Part shown: piece by piece, positions 1-19,706 of the stretch | Numbering within the stretch: position 1 is the first letter of the stretch | Layout of the letters: each line of letters starts with the position of its first letter | Origin: Pseudomonas sp. PSB18 | GTDB lineage: Bacteria > Pseudomonadota > Gammaproteobacteria > Pseudomonadales > Pseudomonadaceae | Direction: 5' to 3' | NCBI RefSeq assembly: GCF_014596565.1 | Contig: NZ_NOIN01000018.1 | Location: 1-64,000 of the forward strand | DNA: 64,000 nucleotides | The notes under the pieces: model-generated | What the model was told of the DNA's origin: nothing | Seen by the model: only the letters and a program-made list of their open reading frames with translations | Databases searched by the model: none | Made by a program: the position numbers and the translations under genes

Positions 1-1047
<1,047 letters not shown>

Positions 1048-1068
1048 ACAGTTGTAATGTCTTTTTCG

Positions 1069-1100
1069 GGCCGGCATAATGGTCGGCCTGATTTTGTTTT
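1069..1100 (+). terminator. Hairpin between tuf and tRNA-Trp
   Basis: A 7-bp stem (GGCCGGC/GTCGGCC, one G-U pair) with loop ATAATG is followed by TGATTTTGTTTT. It could be a leaky terminator or a processing signal, since tRNA-Trp begins immediately after it. Confidence 0.45.
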
Positions 1101-1176
1101 AGGTCAGTAGCTCAATTGGCAGAGCGACGGTCTCCAAAACCGTAGGTTGGGGGTTCGATTCCCTCCTGACCTGCCA
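1101..1176 (+). tRNA. trnW: tRNA-Trp (anticodon CCA)
   Basis: A 76-nt cloverleaf: acceptor stem AGGTCAG/CTGACCT, anticodon CCA at 1134-1136, T-loop GGTTCGATTCC and an encoded GCCA 3' end. It lies between tuf and secE, as in other Pseudomonas and in E. coli relatives. Confidence 0.97.
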
Positions 1177-1221
1177 GATTCACTCAGTGTGTCTGGCTTT
1201 CTTTTCACAGGATCTTCATAG

Positions 1222-1590
1222 ATGACTCCTAAAGCTGAAGCTCAAGGCTCTCGCTTCGATCTGCTCAAGTGGCTAGTGGTAGTCGCTTTGGTGGTTGTTG
1301 GCGTTGTTGGCAATCAGTATTTTTCTGCTTCGCCGATCCTGTACCGCGTACTCGCATTGCTTGCTATCGCCGCTGTTGCTGCCTTTGTAGGCCTGCAGAC
1401 AGCCAAGGGCAAGTCTTTCTTTGTACTCGCTAAGGAAGCCCGCACCGAGATTCGTAAAGTCGTATGGCCGACTCGCCAAGAAACCACGCAGACCACGTTG
1501 ATCGTTGTGGCTGTCGTTCTGGTTATGGCGTTGCTGTTGTGGGGGCTTGATTCCCTGCTCGGCTGGCTCGTTTCCTTGATTGTTGGCTAA
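1222..1590 (+). CDS. secE: Preprotein translocase subunit SecE
   Basis: Inner-membrane subunit that clamps SecY in the SecYEG translocon. The 122 residues show three hydrophobic segments (about 13-33, 40-60 and 89-115). The conserved cytoplasmic amphipathic stretch before the last segment reads EIRKVVWPTRQET, the family signature. Length is normal for gammaproteobacterial three-segment SecE. It lies 9 nt upstream of nusG, the near-universal secE-nusG pair. Confidence 0.97.
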   Translation: MTPKAEAQGSRFDLLKWLVVVALVVVGVVGNQYFSASPILYRVLALLAIAAVAAFVGLQTAKGKSFFVLAKEARTEIRKVVWPTRQETTQTTLIVVAVVLVMALLLWGLDSLLGWLVSLIVG

Positions 1591-1599
1591 GGGTGTCCC

Positions 1600-2133
1600 G
1601 TGGCTAAGCGTTGGTACGTTGTGCATGCTTACTCGGGTTACGAGAAGCATGTTATGCGCTCGCTGATAGAGCGTGTGAAGCTGGCTGGCATGGAAGATGG
1701 CTTTGGCGAGATTCTGGTTCCCACTGAAGAAGTGGTTGAAATGCGTAATGGCCAGAAGCGCAAAAGTGAACGCAAGTTCTTTCCAGGCTATGTGCTGGTG
1801 CAGATGGATATGAACGAAGGGACTTGGCACTTGGTCAAGGATACCCCTCGGGTGATGGGCTTCATCGGCGGTACTGCTGATAAGCCTGCGCCAATCACGG
1901 ATAAAGAGGCAGAAGCAATTCTGCGTCGCGTCGCTGATGGTAGCGACAAGCCGAAGCCGAAAACGTTGTTTGAGCCAGGTGAAGTTGTACGGGTCACTGA
2001 TGGTCCATTCGCTGATTTCAACGGCACGGTTGAAGAAGTTAACTACGAAAAGAGCCGGATCCAGGTCGCAGTGCTCATTTTCGGTCGCTCTACTCCGGTG
2101 GAGCTCGAGTTCAGTCAGGTCGAAAAGGTCTGA
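1600..2133 (+). CDS. nusG: Transcription termination/antitermination factor NusG
   Basis: Binds RNA polymerase and links it to Rho, NusE or the ribosome. The 177-residue protein has an N-terminal NGN domain (from [16 protein letters not shown]) and a C-terminal KOW domain starting near [19 protein letters not shown]. The start is a GTG placed 9 nt after secE, giving VAKRWYVV read as MAKRWYVV, the expected N terminus. A strong terminator follows 17 nt after the stop, so secE-nusG appears separable from the L11 operon. Confidence 0.98.
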   Translation: MAKRWYVVHAYSGYEKHVMRSLIERVKLAGMEDGFGEILVPTEEVVEMRNGQKRKSERKFFPGYVLVQMDMNEGTWHLVKDTPRVMGFIGGTADKPAPITDKEAEAILRRVADGSDKPKPKTLFEPGEVVRVTDGPFADFNGTVEEVNYEKSRIQVAVLIFGRSTPVELEFSQVEKV

Positions 2134-2150
2134 TCGAACAGGCATCCCAA

Positions 2151-2177
2151 CCCCGCAGCCCAAGGCTGTGGGGTTTT
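2151..2177 (+). terminator. Rho-independent terminator after nusG
   Basis: A 10-bp stem CCCCGCAGCC/GGCTGTGGGG (one G-U) with loop CAA is followed by TTTT. Confidence 0.85.
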
Positions 2178-2206
2178 GTCGTCACTGGGATAAACGCGCA
2201 AGTAAC

Positions 2207-2235
2207 CGGGGAGCCTTTCGAGGCGTTCGAACCCG
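2207..2235 (+). promoter_or_regulatory. Probable L1-binding leader of rplK-rplA
   Basis: In the leader just upstream of rplK, a small stem GCCT-TTCG-AGGC sits inside an outer CGGG/CCCG pairing with an asymmetric internal loop. This resembles the mRNA site by which L1 represses the L11 operon in E. coli. The assignment rests on position and rough shape only. Confidence 0.4.
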
Positions 2236-2250
2236 TAATTGGAGTGCCTC

Positions 2251-2682
2251 ATGGCCAAGAAGATTACCGCTTACATCAAGCTGCAAGTGAAGGCCGCTCA
2301 GGCTAACCCAAGTCCACCCGTTGGTCCTGCTCTGGGTCAGCACGGCGTGAACATTATGGAATTCTGCAAGGCTTTCAACGCCCGTACCCAGGGTCTTGAG
2401 CCAGGTCTGCCGACTCCAGTGATCATCACTGTCTACAGCGACCGTAGCTTCACTTTCGAAACAAAGAGCACCCCTGCTTCGGTTCTGCTGAAGAAGGCTG
2501 CAGGTTTGACCAGCGGTTCCGCTCGTCCAAACACCGTTAAGGTTGGCACCGTTACCCGTGCTCAGCTGGAAGAAATCGCGAAGACCAAAAACGCGGATCT
2601 GACTGCAGCTGATATGGATGCAGCCGTGCGTACTATCGCCGGTTCTGCTCGTAGCATGGGCCTTAACGTGGAGGGTGTGTAA
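2251..2682 (+). CDS. rplK: 50S ribosomal protein L11
   Basis: Part of the GTPase-associated centre of the 50S subunit; binds 23S rRNA helices 43-44 and is needed for RelA activation. The start at 2251 gives [20 protein letters not shown], the standard N terminus and 143 residues; an in-frame ATG four codons upstream (2239) would add MECL and is rejected. The proline-rich [19 protein letters not shown] stretch, the thiostrepton-binding region, is intact. It overlaps the rplA start by one base. Confidence 0.98.
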   Translation: MAKKITAYIKLQVKAAQANPSPPVGPALGQHGVNIMEFCKAFNARTQGLEPGLPTPVIITVYSDRSFTFETKSTPASVLLKKAAGLTSGSARPNTVKVGTVTRAQLEEIAKTKNADLTAADMDAAVRTIAGSARSMGLNVEGV

Positions 2683-3377
2683 TGGCTAAGCTGACCAAGC
2701 GTCAAAAGGCTATCGCCGGCAAAATCGAAGCAGGCAAGGCCTACAACTTTGTAGACGCCGCAGCTCTGCTGGCTGAGCTGTCGACTGTCAAGTTCAGCGA
2801 GTCGTTCGACGTTGCTGTAAACCTGGGCGTTGACCCACGTAAATCCGACCAGGTCGTTCGTAGCGCTACCGTGCTGCCACACGGCACTGGCAAGACTGTC
2901 CGTGTTGCTGTTTTCACCCAGGGCCCAGCAGCTGAAGCTGCTCTGGCTGCTGGCGCTGATCGCGTAGGCATGGACGATCTGGCTGCTGAAATGAAAGGCG
3001 GCGACCTGAACTATGACGTAGTAATCGCATCTCCAGATGCCATGCGCGTTGTAGGTCAACTGGGTCAGATCCTCGGTCCACGTGGTCTGATGCCTAACCC
3101 GAAAGTCGGCACCGTAACCCCAGACGTAGCTACCGCAGTCAAGAACGCGAAGGCTGGTCAGGTTCGTTATCGCACCGACAAAAACGGCATCATCCACACT
3201 TCCGTTGGCAAGATCGGTTTCGATGCCGTCAAGCTGAAGGAAAACGTTGAAGCCCTGATCGCTGATCTGAAGCGTATCAAGCCGGCTTCCTCGAAAGGTA
3301 TCTACGTCAAGCGCGTTACCCTGAGCACCACCATGGGCCCAGGTCTGGTCATCGACCAGAGCTCGCTGGACGCGTAA
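2682..3377 (+). CDS. rplA: 50S ribosomal protein L1
   Basis: Forms the L1 stalk that helps deacylated tRNA leave the E site; in E. coli it also represses its own operon by binding the mRNA leader. The 231 residues include the family stretch [15 protein letters not shown]. The ATG overlaps the last base of the rplK stop (TAATG), which suggests translational coupling. A long structured leader for rplJ follows. Confidence 0.98.
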   Translation: MAKLTKRQKAIAGKIEAGKAYNFVDAAALLAELSTVKFSESFDVAVNLGVDPRKSDQVVRSATVLPHGTGKTVRVAVFTQGPAAEAALAAGADRVGMDDLAAEMKGGDLNYDVVIASPDAMRVVGQLGQILGPRGLMPNPKVGTVTPDVATAVKNAKAGQVRYRTDKNGIIHTSVGKIGFDAVKLKENVEALIADLKRIKPASSKGIYVKRVTLSTTMGPGLVIDQSSLDA

Positions 3378-3384
3378 GACACAG

Positions 3385-3408
3385 ATTGGCGCAAGTAATT
3401 GCGCCAAT
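3385..3408 (+). other. Perfect hairpin just after rplA
   Basis: A 10-bp perfect stem ATTGGCGCAA/TTGCGCCAAT with loop GTAA starts 8 nt after the rplA stop. No T-run follows, so an RNA-processing or 3'-end-protecting role is more likely than termination. Confidence 0.6.
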
Positions 3409-3439
3409 TGAAAAATTGGGGTCCCTGCCTGGCGGGGGC

Positions 3440-3500
3440 TATCCAAGACCGTAGGCGACGTAAGTCTTAAACCACAAGCCTACGCAGATGGTGCTCCCGG
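3440..3500 (+). promoter_or_regulatory. L10 leader (autoregulatory site of rplJ-rplL)
   Basis: The CGTAGGC segment near 3450 pairs with GCCTACG near 3478, flanked by AAGACC and AGATGGTGCTCC. This layout matches the known L10 leader to which the L10-(L12)4 complex binds to repress rplJL translation. The leader region between rplA and rplJ is 198 nt. Confidence 0.7.
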
Positions 3501-3575
3501 TTCCTTACCGAATCAGACACCAAAACGACATTCGGTTTCGATCGGATGAAACGGTAACAAGCAGGAGTTAAACCC

Positions 3576-4076
3576 GTGGCAATTAAACTCGAAGACAAGA
3601 AGGCCATCGTCGCTGAAGTCAACGAGGCTGCCAAAGTCGCTCTGTCCGCTGTCGTGGCTGATGCCCGTGGCGTAACAGTAGGCGCTATGACCGGACTCCG
3701 TAAAGAGGCCCGCGAAGCTGGTGTTTATGTACGTGTCGTACGTAACACCCTGCTGAAGCGCGCTGTTGAAGGCACTCAATATGACGTGCTCAACGACGCG
3801 TTCGTCGGCCCGACCCTGATTGCATTCTCGAAAGAACATCCGGGCGCTGCTGCCCGTATCTTCAAAGAGTTCGCAAAGGGTCAGGACAAGTTCGAGATCA
3901 AGGCAGCTGCGTTCGAGGGCAAGTTCCTCGCAGCTAACCAAATCGACGTACTGGCAACTCTGCCGACCCGTGACGAAGCAATTTCTCAGCTGATGAGCGT
4001 GATTCAAGGCGCTACCAGCAAGTTGGCTCGTACTCTGGCGGCAATTCGCGATCAGAAAGAAGCTGCTGCAGCCTGA
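3576..4076 (+). CDS. rplJ: 50S ribosomal protein L10
   Basis: Base of the L7/L12 stalk; its C-terminal helix holds L12 dimers. The 166 residues begin at a GTG preceded by GCAGGAG, and the N terminus [15 protein letters not shown] is typical. It lies between the L10 leader and rplL and is expected to be repressed through that leader. Confidence 0.98.
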   Translation: MAIKLEDKKAIVAEVNEAAKVALSAVVADARGVTVGAMTGLRKEAREAGVYVRVVRNTLLKRAVEGTQYDVLNDAFVGPTLIAFSKEHPGAAARIFKEFAKGQDKFEIKAAAFEGKFLAANQIDVLATLPTRDEAISQLMSVIQGATSKLARTLAAIRDQKEAAAA

Positions 4077-4154
4077 GGCTGAGCGTTTCCTCCTCGCGTA
4101 TTTTTGTTTATTTCGATGGCCTTGCAGGCTATCCCCCAATTCAGGAATTGAGTC

Positions 4155-4520
4155 ATGTCTCTGACTAACGAACAAATCATCGAAGCAATCGGCGAAAAAT
4201 CCGTAATGGAAATCGTTGAGCTGATCAAGGCAATGGAAGAGAAGTTCGGCGTTACTGCCGCTGCTGCTACCGTTGCTGCTGCTGGTCCAGCTGCTGTCGT
4301 TGAAGAACAAACCGAGTTCAACGTTGTTCTGACCGCCGCTGGCGACAAGAAAGTCAACGTGATCAAGGCTGTTCGCGAACTGACCGGTCTGGGTCTGAAA
4401 GAAGCCAAGGAGAAGGTTGACACCGCTCCTCAGGTTATCGCTGAAGGCGTTTCGAAAGAAGCTGCTGAAGACGCGAAGAAGAAGCTGGAAGAAGCAGGCG
4501 CTTCCGTCGAAGTTAAGTAA
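4155..4520 (+). CDS. rplL: 50S ribosomal protein L7/L12
   Basis: Multi-copy stalk protein that recruits translation GTPases. The 121 residues show an N-terminal dimerization domain, an Ala/Val-rich hinge around residues 34-52 and the globular C-terminal domain with [12 protein letters not shown]. It is followed by an attenuator-like terminator before rpoB, so stalk protein can be made in excess of polymerase. Confidence 0.98.
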   Translation: MSLTNEQIIEAIGEKSVMEIVELIKAMEEKFGVTAAAATVAAAGPAAVVEEQTEFNVVLTAAGDKKVNVIKAVRELTGLGLKEAKEKVDTAPQVIAEGVSKEAAEDAKKKLEEAGASVEVK

Positions 4521-4565
4521 CTTCGACCTTGCGTCTCCAGCCCGAGCGTCAAGCGAAAGGCTGAT

Positions 4566-4594
4566 GGCTGGTGGCTCTTGCCACCGGCCTTTTT
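4566..4594 (+). terminator. rplL-rpoB attenuator
   Basis: A 10-bp stem GGCTGGTGGC/GCCACCGGCC (one G-U) with loop TCTT is followed by TTTTT. It sits in the 219-nt gap between rplL and rpoB, where E. coli also has a partial terminator. Confidence 0.8.
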
Positions 4595-4739
4595 CCGTTA
4601 TTGGCAGCCGATTGGGTCGGTGCCGGTAACGAGCTGTAACCACCCGAGGCGGTGGCGCAAACCATGGGGTTTGCACGATTTTCTGGCTGCTCCCGTCGGG
4701 GGGAGCCAAACAAGCAGGTGACCAAGCTGGGGAACGCTG

Positions 4740-8813
<4,074 letters not shown>

Positions 8814-8828
8814 CACGTGACGCGAATC

Positions 8829-8855
8829 GAGAGCGGGGCTGTCCTGCCCGCTCTC
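8829..8855 (+). other. Hairpin in the rpoB-rpoC spacer
   Basis: A 9-bp perfect stem GAGAGCGGG/CCCGCTCTC with a 9-nt loop lies just before the rpoC ribosome-binding site (AGGAGG about 8864-8869). It has no T-run, so it is not a terminator. It may affect mRNA cleavage or rpoC translation. Confidence 0.55.
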
Positions 8856-8877
8856 TGCTCCGCCAGGAGGAAAGGCC

Positions 8878-13077
<4,200 letters not shown>

Positions 13078-13119
13078 GTTCTGCAGTAATTAAGTGCCTG
13101 GCCCTGGTCGCCTCATTCG

Positions 13120-13148
13120 CCGGATCGAGACAAATTGTCGAGATCCGG
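13120..13148 (+). other. Hairpin downstream of rpoC
   Basis: A 7-bp stem CCGGATC/GATCCGG encloses a further GAC/GTC pairing. It is 43 nt after rpoC and upstream of the putative rpsL promoter. No T-run follows, so it is more likely an mRNA 3'-end structure than an efficient terminator. Confidence 0.45.
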
Positions 13149-13173
13149 TGAGCGGGGAGGTCGGGGCCTTGCC

Positions 13174-13202
13174 TTGACTGGGGACAAGATCCTCTTTAGA
13201 CT
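13174..13202 (+). promoter_or_regulatory. Putative sigma70 promoter of the str operon
   Basis: TTGACT (13174-13179) is separated by 17 nt from TAGACT (13197-13202). Transcription would begin near 13209 and give a leader of about 85 nt containing the UUCG hairpin. Confidence 0.55.
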
Positions 13203-13218
13203 CTTGATCCCCTAAATT

Positions 13219-13254
13219 TGGCGGGAATTCGTTCCTGCCATTTTGCTTTTCTTG
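13219..13254 (+). terminator. rpsL leader attenuator with UUCG loop
   Basis: A 9-bp stem TGGCGGGAA/TTCCTGCCA (one G-U) closed by a TTCG tetraloop is followed by TTTTGCTTTTCTT. It lies 40 nt upstream of the rpsL start, downstream of a putative promoter. It therefore looks like a transcription attenuator, of the kind reported upstream of rpsL in pseudomonads. Confidence 0.7.
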
Positions 13255-13293
13255 TAAGACAATAGCGTCGCAAGACAACAGTGGAGCTAGTAG

Positions 13294-13665
13294 ATGGCAA
13301 CTATCAACCAGCTGGTACGTCAGCCGCGTAAGCGTATCGTCGAGAAATCCGACGTACCTGCGCTGCAGAACTGCCCGCAACGTCGTGGCGTATGCACCCG
13401 TGTGTATACCACCACGCCGAAAAAACCTAACTCGGCACTGCGTAAAGTATGCCGTGTGCGTCTGACCAACGGTTTCGAGGTTTCCTCGTACATCGGCGGT
13501 GAAGGCCACAACCTGCAAGAGCACAGCGTGGTACTGATCCGCGGCGGTCGTGTAAAAGACTTGCCAGGTGTTCGTTACCACACCGTTCGCGGCTCCTTGG
13601 ATACCTCCGGCGTTAAAGGCCGTAACCAGGGTCGTTCGAAGTACGGTACCAAGCGTCCGAAGTAA
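13294..13665 (+). CDS. rpsL: 30S ribosomal protein S12
   Basis: Decoding-centre protein of the 30S subunit, 123 residues. Lys43 (in [10 protein letters not shown]) and Lys88 (in [12 protein letters not shown]) are both present, so this is the streptomycin-sensitive form; Asp89, the residue usually methylthiolated, is also present. First gene of the str operon, behind a promoter and attenuator-like leader, with a 103-nt spacer before rpsG. Confidence 0.99.
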
Positions 13666-13768
13666 TCGGTCGTTTTGCAGTTTTTCATTTTTATTGAGTC
13701 GATAAGAGTAAGGTCGGGCACGCGTTTGCTGTCCCGGGCTAACCTGAAGACCGTTTGAGGGCTTATCA

Positions 13769-14239
13769 ATGCCAAGACGTCGCGTAGCAGCCAAACGTGA
13801 GATTCTGGACGATCCGAAATACGGAAGCCAGATTCTCGCCAAGTTCATGAACCACGTAATGGAAAGCGGCAAGAAAGCCGTTGCCGAACGTATTGTTTAT
13901 GGCGCGCTGGAAAAAGTTAAAGAGCGTAAGAACTCCGATCCCCTGGAACTCTTCGAAAAAGCACTCGACGCCATCGCTCCGCTGGTCGAAGTGAAGTCGC
14001 GCCGCGTAGGCGGTGCTACCTACCAGGTTCCGGTCGAAGTTCGTCCGTCCCGTCGTAACGCTCTGGCCATGCGCTGGCTCGTAGACTTCGCCCGCAAGCG
14101 CGGCGAGAAGTCCATGGCTCTGCGTTTGGCTGGTGAGCTGCTGGACGCTGCTGAAGGTAAAGGTGCTGCAGTTAAGAAGCGTGAAGACGTGCACCGTATG
14201 GCTGAGGCCAACAAGGCTTTCTCGCACTACCGCTTCTAA
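13769..14239 (+). CDS. rpsG: 30S ribosomal protein S7
   Basis: Nucleates assembly of the 30S head and contacts E-site tRNA; in E. coli it represses the str operon. The 156 residues start [15 protein letters not shown] and include [16 protein letters not shown], an S7 signature. It is preceded by GAGGGC and followed after 30 nt by fusA. The rpsL-rpsG spacer, where E. coli S7 binds, is present, but I did not resolve a matching structure in it. Confidence 0.98.
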   Translation: MPRRRVAAKREILDDPKYGSQILAKFMNHVMESGKKAVAERIVYGALEKVKERKNSDPLELFEKALDAIAPLVEVKSRRVGGATYQVPVEVRPSRRNALAMRWLVDFARKRGEKSMALRLAGELLDAAEGKGAAVKKREDVHRMAEANKAFSHYRF

Positions 14240-14269
14240 TTTTAGCGTCACTCAATTTGCGAGGGCTTT

Positions 14270-16372
14270 ATGGCTCGTACAACCGATATTAAACGCTACC
14301 GTAACATTGGTATCGTTGCTCACGTGGATGCGGGTAAAACCACTACCACCGAGCGCGTCCTGTTCTACACGGGCGTAAACCACAAAATGGGCGAGGTGCA
14401 TGATGGCGCCGCGACCATGGACTGGATGGTACAAGAGCAGGAGCGGGGTATTACCATTACCTCCGCTGCTACTACTGCTTTCTGGGAAGGCTCGAACAAG
14501 CAATTCCCTAAGCACCGCTTCAACATCATCGATACCCCCGGCCACGTTGACTTCACCATTGAAGTAGAGCGTTCGCTGCGCGTACTCGACGGCGCTGTCG
14601 TTGTGTTCTGCGGTACTTCCGGTGTTGAGCCTCAGTCTGAAACCGTATGGCGTCAAGCCAACAAATACGGCGTTCCGCGTCTTGTTTACGTGAACAAGAT
14701 GGACCGTGCTGGTGCCAACTTCCTGCGCGTGATCGGTCAGATCAAGCAGCGTCTGGGTCACACTCCGGTGCCTATCCAGTTGGCTATCGGTTCCGAAGAC
14801 AACTTCGAAGGTCAGATCGATCTGATGACCATGGAAGCTGTTCGTTGGAACGACGGCGACAAGGGTATGGCTGCCATTCGTGGTCCGATCCCGGCTGAGC
14901 TGCAAGAGCTGGCTGAAGAGTGGCGCAGCAACATGGTTGAGGCGGCCGCCGAAGCCAACGAAGAGCTGATGAACAAGTACCTGGAAGGCGAAGAGCTGTC
15001 GATCGAAGAGATCAAGGCTGCTCTGCGTCAGCGCACCATCGCTGGCGAAATCGTTCTGGCTGTTTGCGGTTCCTCGTTCAAGAACAAGGGTGTTCCCCTG
15101 GTTCTCGATGCCGTTATCGACTACCTGCCTGCACCAGTCGACATTCCAGCCATCAAGGGTTCCGACCCGGATGACGAAACTGTCGAAATGGAGCGTCATG
15201 CAGACGACAACGAGCCGTTCTCGGCTCTGGCGTTCAAGATCGCTACCGACCCATTCGTGGGTACCCTGACATTTGCTCGCGTTTACTCGGGCGTGTTGAA
15301 CTCCGGCGACGGCGTGATCAACTCGGTCAAGGGCAAGAAAGAGCGCGTGGGTCGTATGGTGCAAATGCACGCAAACACCCGCGAAGAGATCAAGGAAGTA
15401 CGCGCTGGCGACATCGCGGCCCTGATCGGCATGAAGGACGTCACCACGGGTGACACCCTGTGCTCCGCTGACAAGCCAATCATCCTGGTTCGCATGGACT
15501 TCCCGGAGCCGGTTATCTCGGTTGCCGTTGAGCCGAAAACCAAGGATGACCAGGAAAAAATGGGTATCGCTCTGGGCAAGCTCGCTCAGGAAGACCCGTC
15601 TTTCCGCGTCAAGACCGATGAAGAGACTGGTCAGACGATCATCTCCGGCATGGGCGAGTTGCACCTGGACATCCTGGTTGACCGGATGCGCCGTGAGTTC
15701 AACGTCGAAGCCAACATCGGTAAGCCACAGGTTTCCTATCGTGAGAAGATCACGAAGGCTTGTGAGATCGAAGGCAAGTTCGTTCGCCAGTCCGGCGGTC
15801 GTGGTCAGTTCGGCCACTGCTGGATCCGTTTTGCGCCTGCTGACGAAGGTCAGGAAGGTCTGCAATTCGTGAACGAAGTAGTGGGTGGTGTGGTTCCGAA
15901 GGAATACATCCCGGCTATCCAGAAGGGTATCGAAGAGCAGATGAAGAACGGCGTTGTCGCCGGCTATCCGCTGATCGGCCTGAAGGCTACCGTGTTCGAT
16001 GGTTCTTACCACGACGTCGACTCCAACGAGATGGCGTTCAAGGTGGCGGCCTCCATGGCGACCAAGCAACTGGCTACCAAAGGTGGCGGTGTTGTTCTTG
16101 AGCCGATCATGAAGGTTGAAGTCGTAACACCTGAGGACTACATGGGCGACGTGATGGGTGACCTGAACCGTCGTCGCGGTCTGATCCAGGGTATGGAAGA
16201 CACGGTTTCCGGTAAGGTTATCCGTGCCGAGGTTCCGCTGGGCGAGATGTTCGGTTACGCAACCGACGTTCGTTCCATGTCCCAGGGTCGCGCGAGCTAC
16301 TCTATGGAATTCTCCAAATACTCCGAGGCTCCGTCGAACGTCGTCGAAGCTATCGTTAAAAAACAAGGCTGA
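14270..16372 (+). CDS. fusA: Elongation factor G
   Basis: GTPase that drives translocation and, with RRF, ribosome recycling. The 700 residues carry the G1 motif [12 protein letters not shown], the G3 motif DTPGHVDF and the G4 motif NKMDR, followed by domains II-V. Its location in the str operon marks it as the main EF-G copy, since Pseudomonas genomes often carry a second fusA elsewhere. It is followed 31 nt later by tuf. Confidence 0.99.
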   Translation: MARTTDIKRYRNIGIVAHVDAGKTTTTERVLFYTGVNHKMGEVHDGAATMDWMVQEQERGITITSAATTAFWEGSNKQFPKHRFNIIDTPGHVDFTIEVERSLRVLDGAVVVFCGTSGVEPQSETVWRQANKYGVPRLVYVNKMDRAGANFLRVIGQIKQRLGHTPVPIQLAIGSEDNFEGQIDLMTMEAVRWNDGDKGMAAIRGPIPAELQELAEEWRSNMVEAAAEANEELMNKYLEGEELSIEEIKAALRQRTIAGEIVLAVCGSSFKNKGVPLVLDAVIDYLPAPVDIPAIKGSDPDDETVEMERHADDNEPFSALAFKIATDPFVGTLTFARVYSGVLNSGDGVINSVKGKKERVGRMVQMHANTREEIKEVRAGDIAALIGMKDVTTGDTLCSADKPIILVRMDFPEPVISVAVEPKTKDDQEKMGIALGKLAQEDPSFRVKTDEETGQTIISGMGELHLDILVDRMRREFNVEANIGKPQVSYREKITKACEIEGKFVRQSGGRGQFGHCWIRFAPADEGQEGLQFVNEVVGGVVPKEYIPAIQKGIEEQMKNGVVAGYPLIGLKATVFDGSYHDVDSNEMAFKVAASMATKQLATKGGGVVLEPIMKVEVVTPEDYMGDVMGDLNRRRGLIQGMEDTVSGKVIRAEVPLGEMFGYATDVRSMSQGRASYSMEFSKYSEAPSNVVEAIVKKQG

Positions 16373-16403
16373 TTCAGCCCCTTTAGGCTAGGAGTTAATT
16401 GTC

Positions 16404-17597
<1,194 letters not shown>

Positions 17598-17630
17598 GTC
17601 TCTTTTAGAGTCTGCTTGATGAGTTGAAAA

Positions 17631-17657
17631 AGCCCCCGCTTAGCGGGGGCTTTTTTA
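17631..17657 (+). terminator. str operon terminator
   Basis: A 9-bp stem AGCCCCCGC/GCGGGGGCT with loop TTA is followed by TTTTTT. Confidence 0.93.
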
Positions 17658-17662
17658 TTGGG

Positions 17663-17691
17663 TTGACACCTATCAGGGGCGTCTATAGAAT
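17663..17691 (+). promoter_or_regulatory. Promoter of the S10 operon
   Basis: A consensus TTGACA (17663-17668) is separated by 17 nt from TAGAAT (17686-17691), directly downstream of the str terminator and 62 nt upstream of rpsJ. Confidence 0.8.
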
Positions 17692-17753
17692 TGCGCCTCC
17701 TTTTAACGGGCGTATTGCGCCCGGTGGGAATAGCAGCCGGAGTCTGAAATCCA

Positions 17754-18065
17754 ATGCAAAATCAGCAAATCCGTATCAGGTTGAAGGCTTTTGACCATCG
17801 CCTGATCGACCAATCCACCCAGGAAATCGTGGAAACCGCGAAACGTACTGGTGCTCAAGTGCGTGGTCCAATTCCACTGCCTACCCGTAAAGAGCGGTTC
17901 ACCGTTCTGGTCTCCCCGCACGTCAACAAAGACGCGCGTGACCAGTACGAGATCCGTACTCATAAGCGCGTTCTGGACATCGTCCAGCCAACGGATAAAA
18001 CCGTTGATGCACTTATGAAGCTCGATCTTGCGGCCGGTGTGGAAGTGCAGATCAGCCTCGGCTAA
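17754..18065 (+). CDS. rpsJ: 30S ribosomal protein S10
   Basis: 30S head protein, also NusE, which binds NusB and NusG in antitermination. The 103 residues begin [19 protein letters not shown] and contain [15 protein letters not shown]. First gene of the S10 operon, directly behind a near-consensus promoter. Confidence 0.98.
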
Positions 18066-18145
18066 GACTCGGTCTTAGTCGTGTAACGCTCTGAAATGGG
18101 CGGCCATAGCGGGTGAAAGCCCCGTACACTCATGAGGTTTACAAC

Positions 18146-18781
18146 ATGACTATTGGTGTAGTCGGTCGTAAATGCGGTATGACCCGTATTTTCACCGAAG
18201 AAGGTGTCTCCATTCCGGTCACGGTCATTGAGATCGAGCCGAATCGCGTCACCCAGTTCAAAACTGAAGAGACCGATGGCTATCGTGCAGTGCAAGTCAC
18301 TGTCGGCGAGCGTCGTGCTTCGCGTGTAACAGCTGCTCAAGCTGGCCACTTCGCCAAGGCGAACGTTGCCGCTGGTCGTACCGTACTGGAATTCCGTCTT
18401 GAAGAAGGCGAGTACCAGGCCGGCGATCTGATCAACGCTGAAATCTTCGCTGCTGGTCAACTGGTTGATGTAACCGGTCAGTCCAAAGGTAAAGGCTTCC
18501 AGGGTACGATCAAGCGTTGGAACTTCCGCGGGCAAGATAACACCCACGGTAACTCCGTATCCCACCGCGTTCCAGGCTCTATCGGCCAGTGCCAGACTCC
18601 TGGTCGTGTATTCAAGGGCAAAAAAATGTCCGGTCATATGGGCGCCGAGCGCGTGACCGTGCAGTCCCTCGAAGTAGTGCGCGTGGACGCTGAACGCAAT
18701 CTGTTGTTGGTCAAGGGCGCTGTTCCTGGCGCTACTGGCGGCAACGTGGTTGTACGTCCAGCAGCCAAGGCTCGCGGTTAA
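18146..18781 (+). CDS. rplC: 50S ribosomal protein L3
   Basis: Early-assembly 50S protein near the peptidyl-transferase centre. The start at 18146 gives [16 protein letters not shown] and 211 residues; an upstream in-frame ATG at 18113 would add an unrelated [11 protein letters not shown] and is rejected. The [18 protein letters not shown] stretch includes the Gln that PrmB methylates in E. coli (GQ in RGQDNTHG). Confidence 0.97.
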   Translation: MTIGVVGRKCGMTRIFTEEGVSIPVTVIEIEPNRVTQFKTEETDGYRAVQVTVGERRASRVTAAQAGHFAKANVAAGRTVLEFRLEEGEYQAGDLINAEIFAAGQLVDVTGQSKGKGFQGTIKRWNFRGQDNTHGNSVSHRVPGSIGQCQTPGRVFKGKKMSGHMGAERVTVQSLEVVRVDAERNLLLVKGAVPGATGGNVVVRPAAKARG

Positions 18782-18793
18782 GGGGAAGCTGAC

Positions 18794-19396
18794 ATGCAAT
18801 TAAATGTAAATGACGCTCAAGCGATCGAAGTTTCCGAACTGACATTTGGCGGCGAATTCAACGAGACGCTGGTTCACCAAGCAGTCGTGGCCTACATGGC
18901 TGGCGGCCGTCAAGGTAGCAAGCAGCAAAAGACCCGTTCCGACGTTTCCGGTGGCGGTAAGCGCCCATGGCGTCAGAAAGGTACTGGCCGTGCTCGTGCC
19001 GGTACTATCCGTAGCCCAATCTGGCGTGGCGGCGGTACCACTTTCGCAGCTCGTCCTCAGGATCACTCCCAGAAGCTGAACAAGAAGATGTATCGCGCAG
19101 CAATGCGTTCCATCCTTGCTGAGCTGGTGCGTACTGATCGTCTGGTCGTGGTTCAGGACTTCGCTGTTGAAGCACCGAAAACCAAAGATCTGCTGAACAA
19201 GCTGAATGGCATGGGCCTGACTGACGTCCTGATCGTGTCTGACGCTGTTGATCAGAACCTGTACCTGGCTGCTCGTAACCTGCCGCACGTCGATGTTCGT
19301 GACGTACAGGGTTCCGATCCGGTCAGTCTGATCGCATACGACAAGGTGTTGATCACCGTGTCGGCCGTGAAGAAATTCGAGGAGCTGCTGGGATGA
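18794..19396 (+). CDS. rplD: 50S ribosomal protein L4
   Basis: Lines the exit tunnel; in E. coli it also represses the S10 operon through the leader. The 200 residues include the tunnel loop [20 protein letters not shown], the site of macrolide-resistance changes, which looks wild type. It overlaps rplW by 4 nt (ATGA). Confidence 0.98.
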
Positions 19397-19692
19397 ACCA
19401 GGAACGCGTATTTAAAGTTCTGCTTGGCCCGCACGTTTCCGAGAAGGCTACGGTTCTGGCAGACAAGAAAGGCCAGTTCGTTTTCAAGGTTGCTACCGAC
19501 GCAACCAAGCTGGAAATCAAGAAGGCCGTCGAAAGCCTGTTCAGCGTGAAAGTAGAGCGCGTGACTACCCTGAATGTTCTGGGTAAAAGCAAGCGCACTG
19601 CTCGCGGTCTGGGCAAGCGTAATGACTGGAAGAAGGCAGTTATCTCCCTTCAGCCAGGCCAAGATCTCGATTTCAGCAGCAGTGCTGAGTAA
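19393..19692 (+). CDS. rplW: 50S ribosomal protein L23
   Basis: Sits at the tunnel exit and is the docking site for trigger factor and SRP. The 99 residues begin [19 protein letters not shown], a typical N terminus. It is coupled to rplD by a 4-nt overlap and lies 14 nt upstream of rplB. Confidence 0.98.
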
Positions 19693-19706
19693 GGAAGGGG
19701 TGCATC

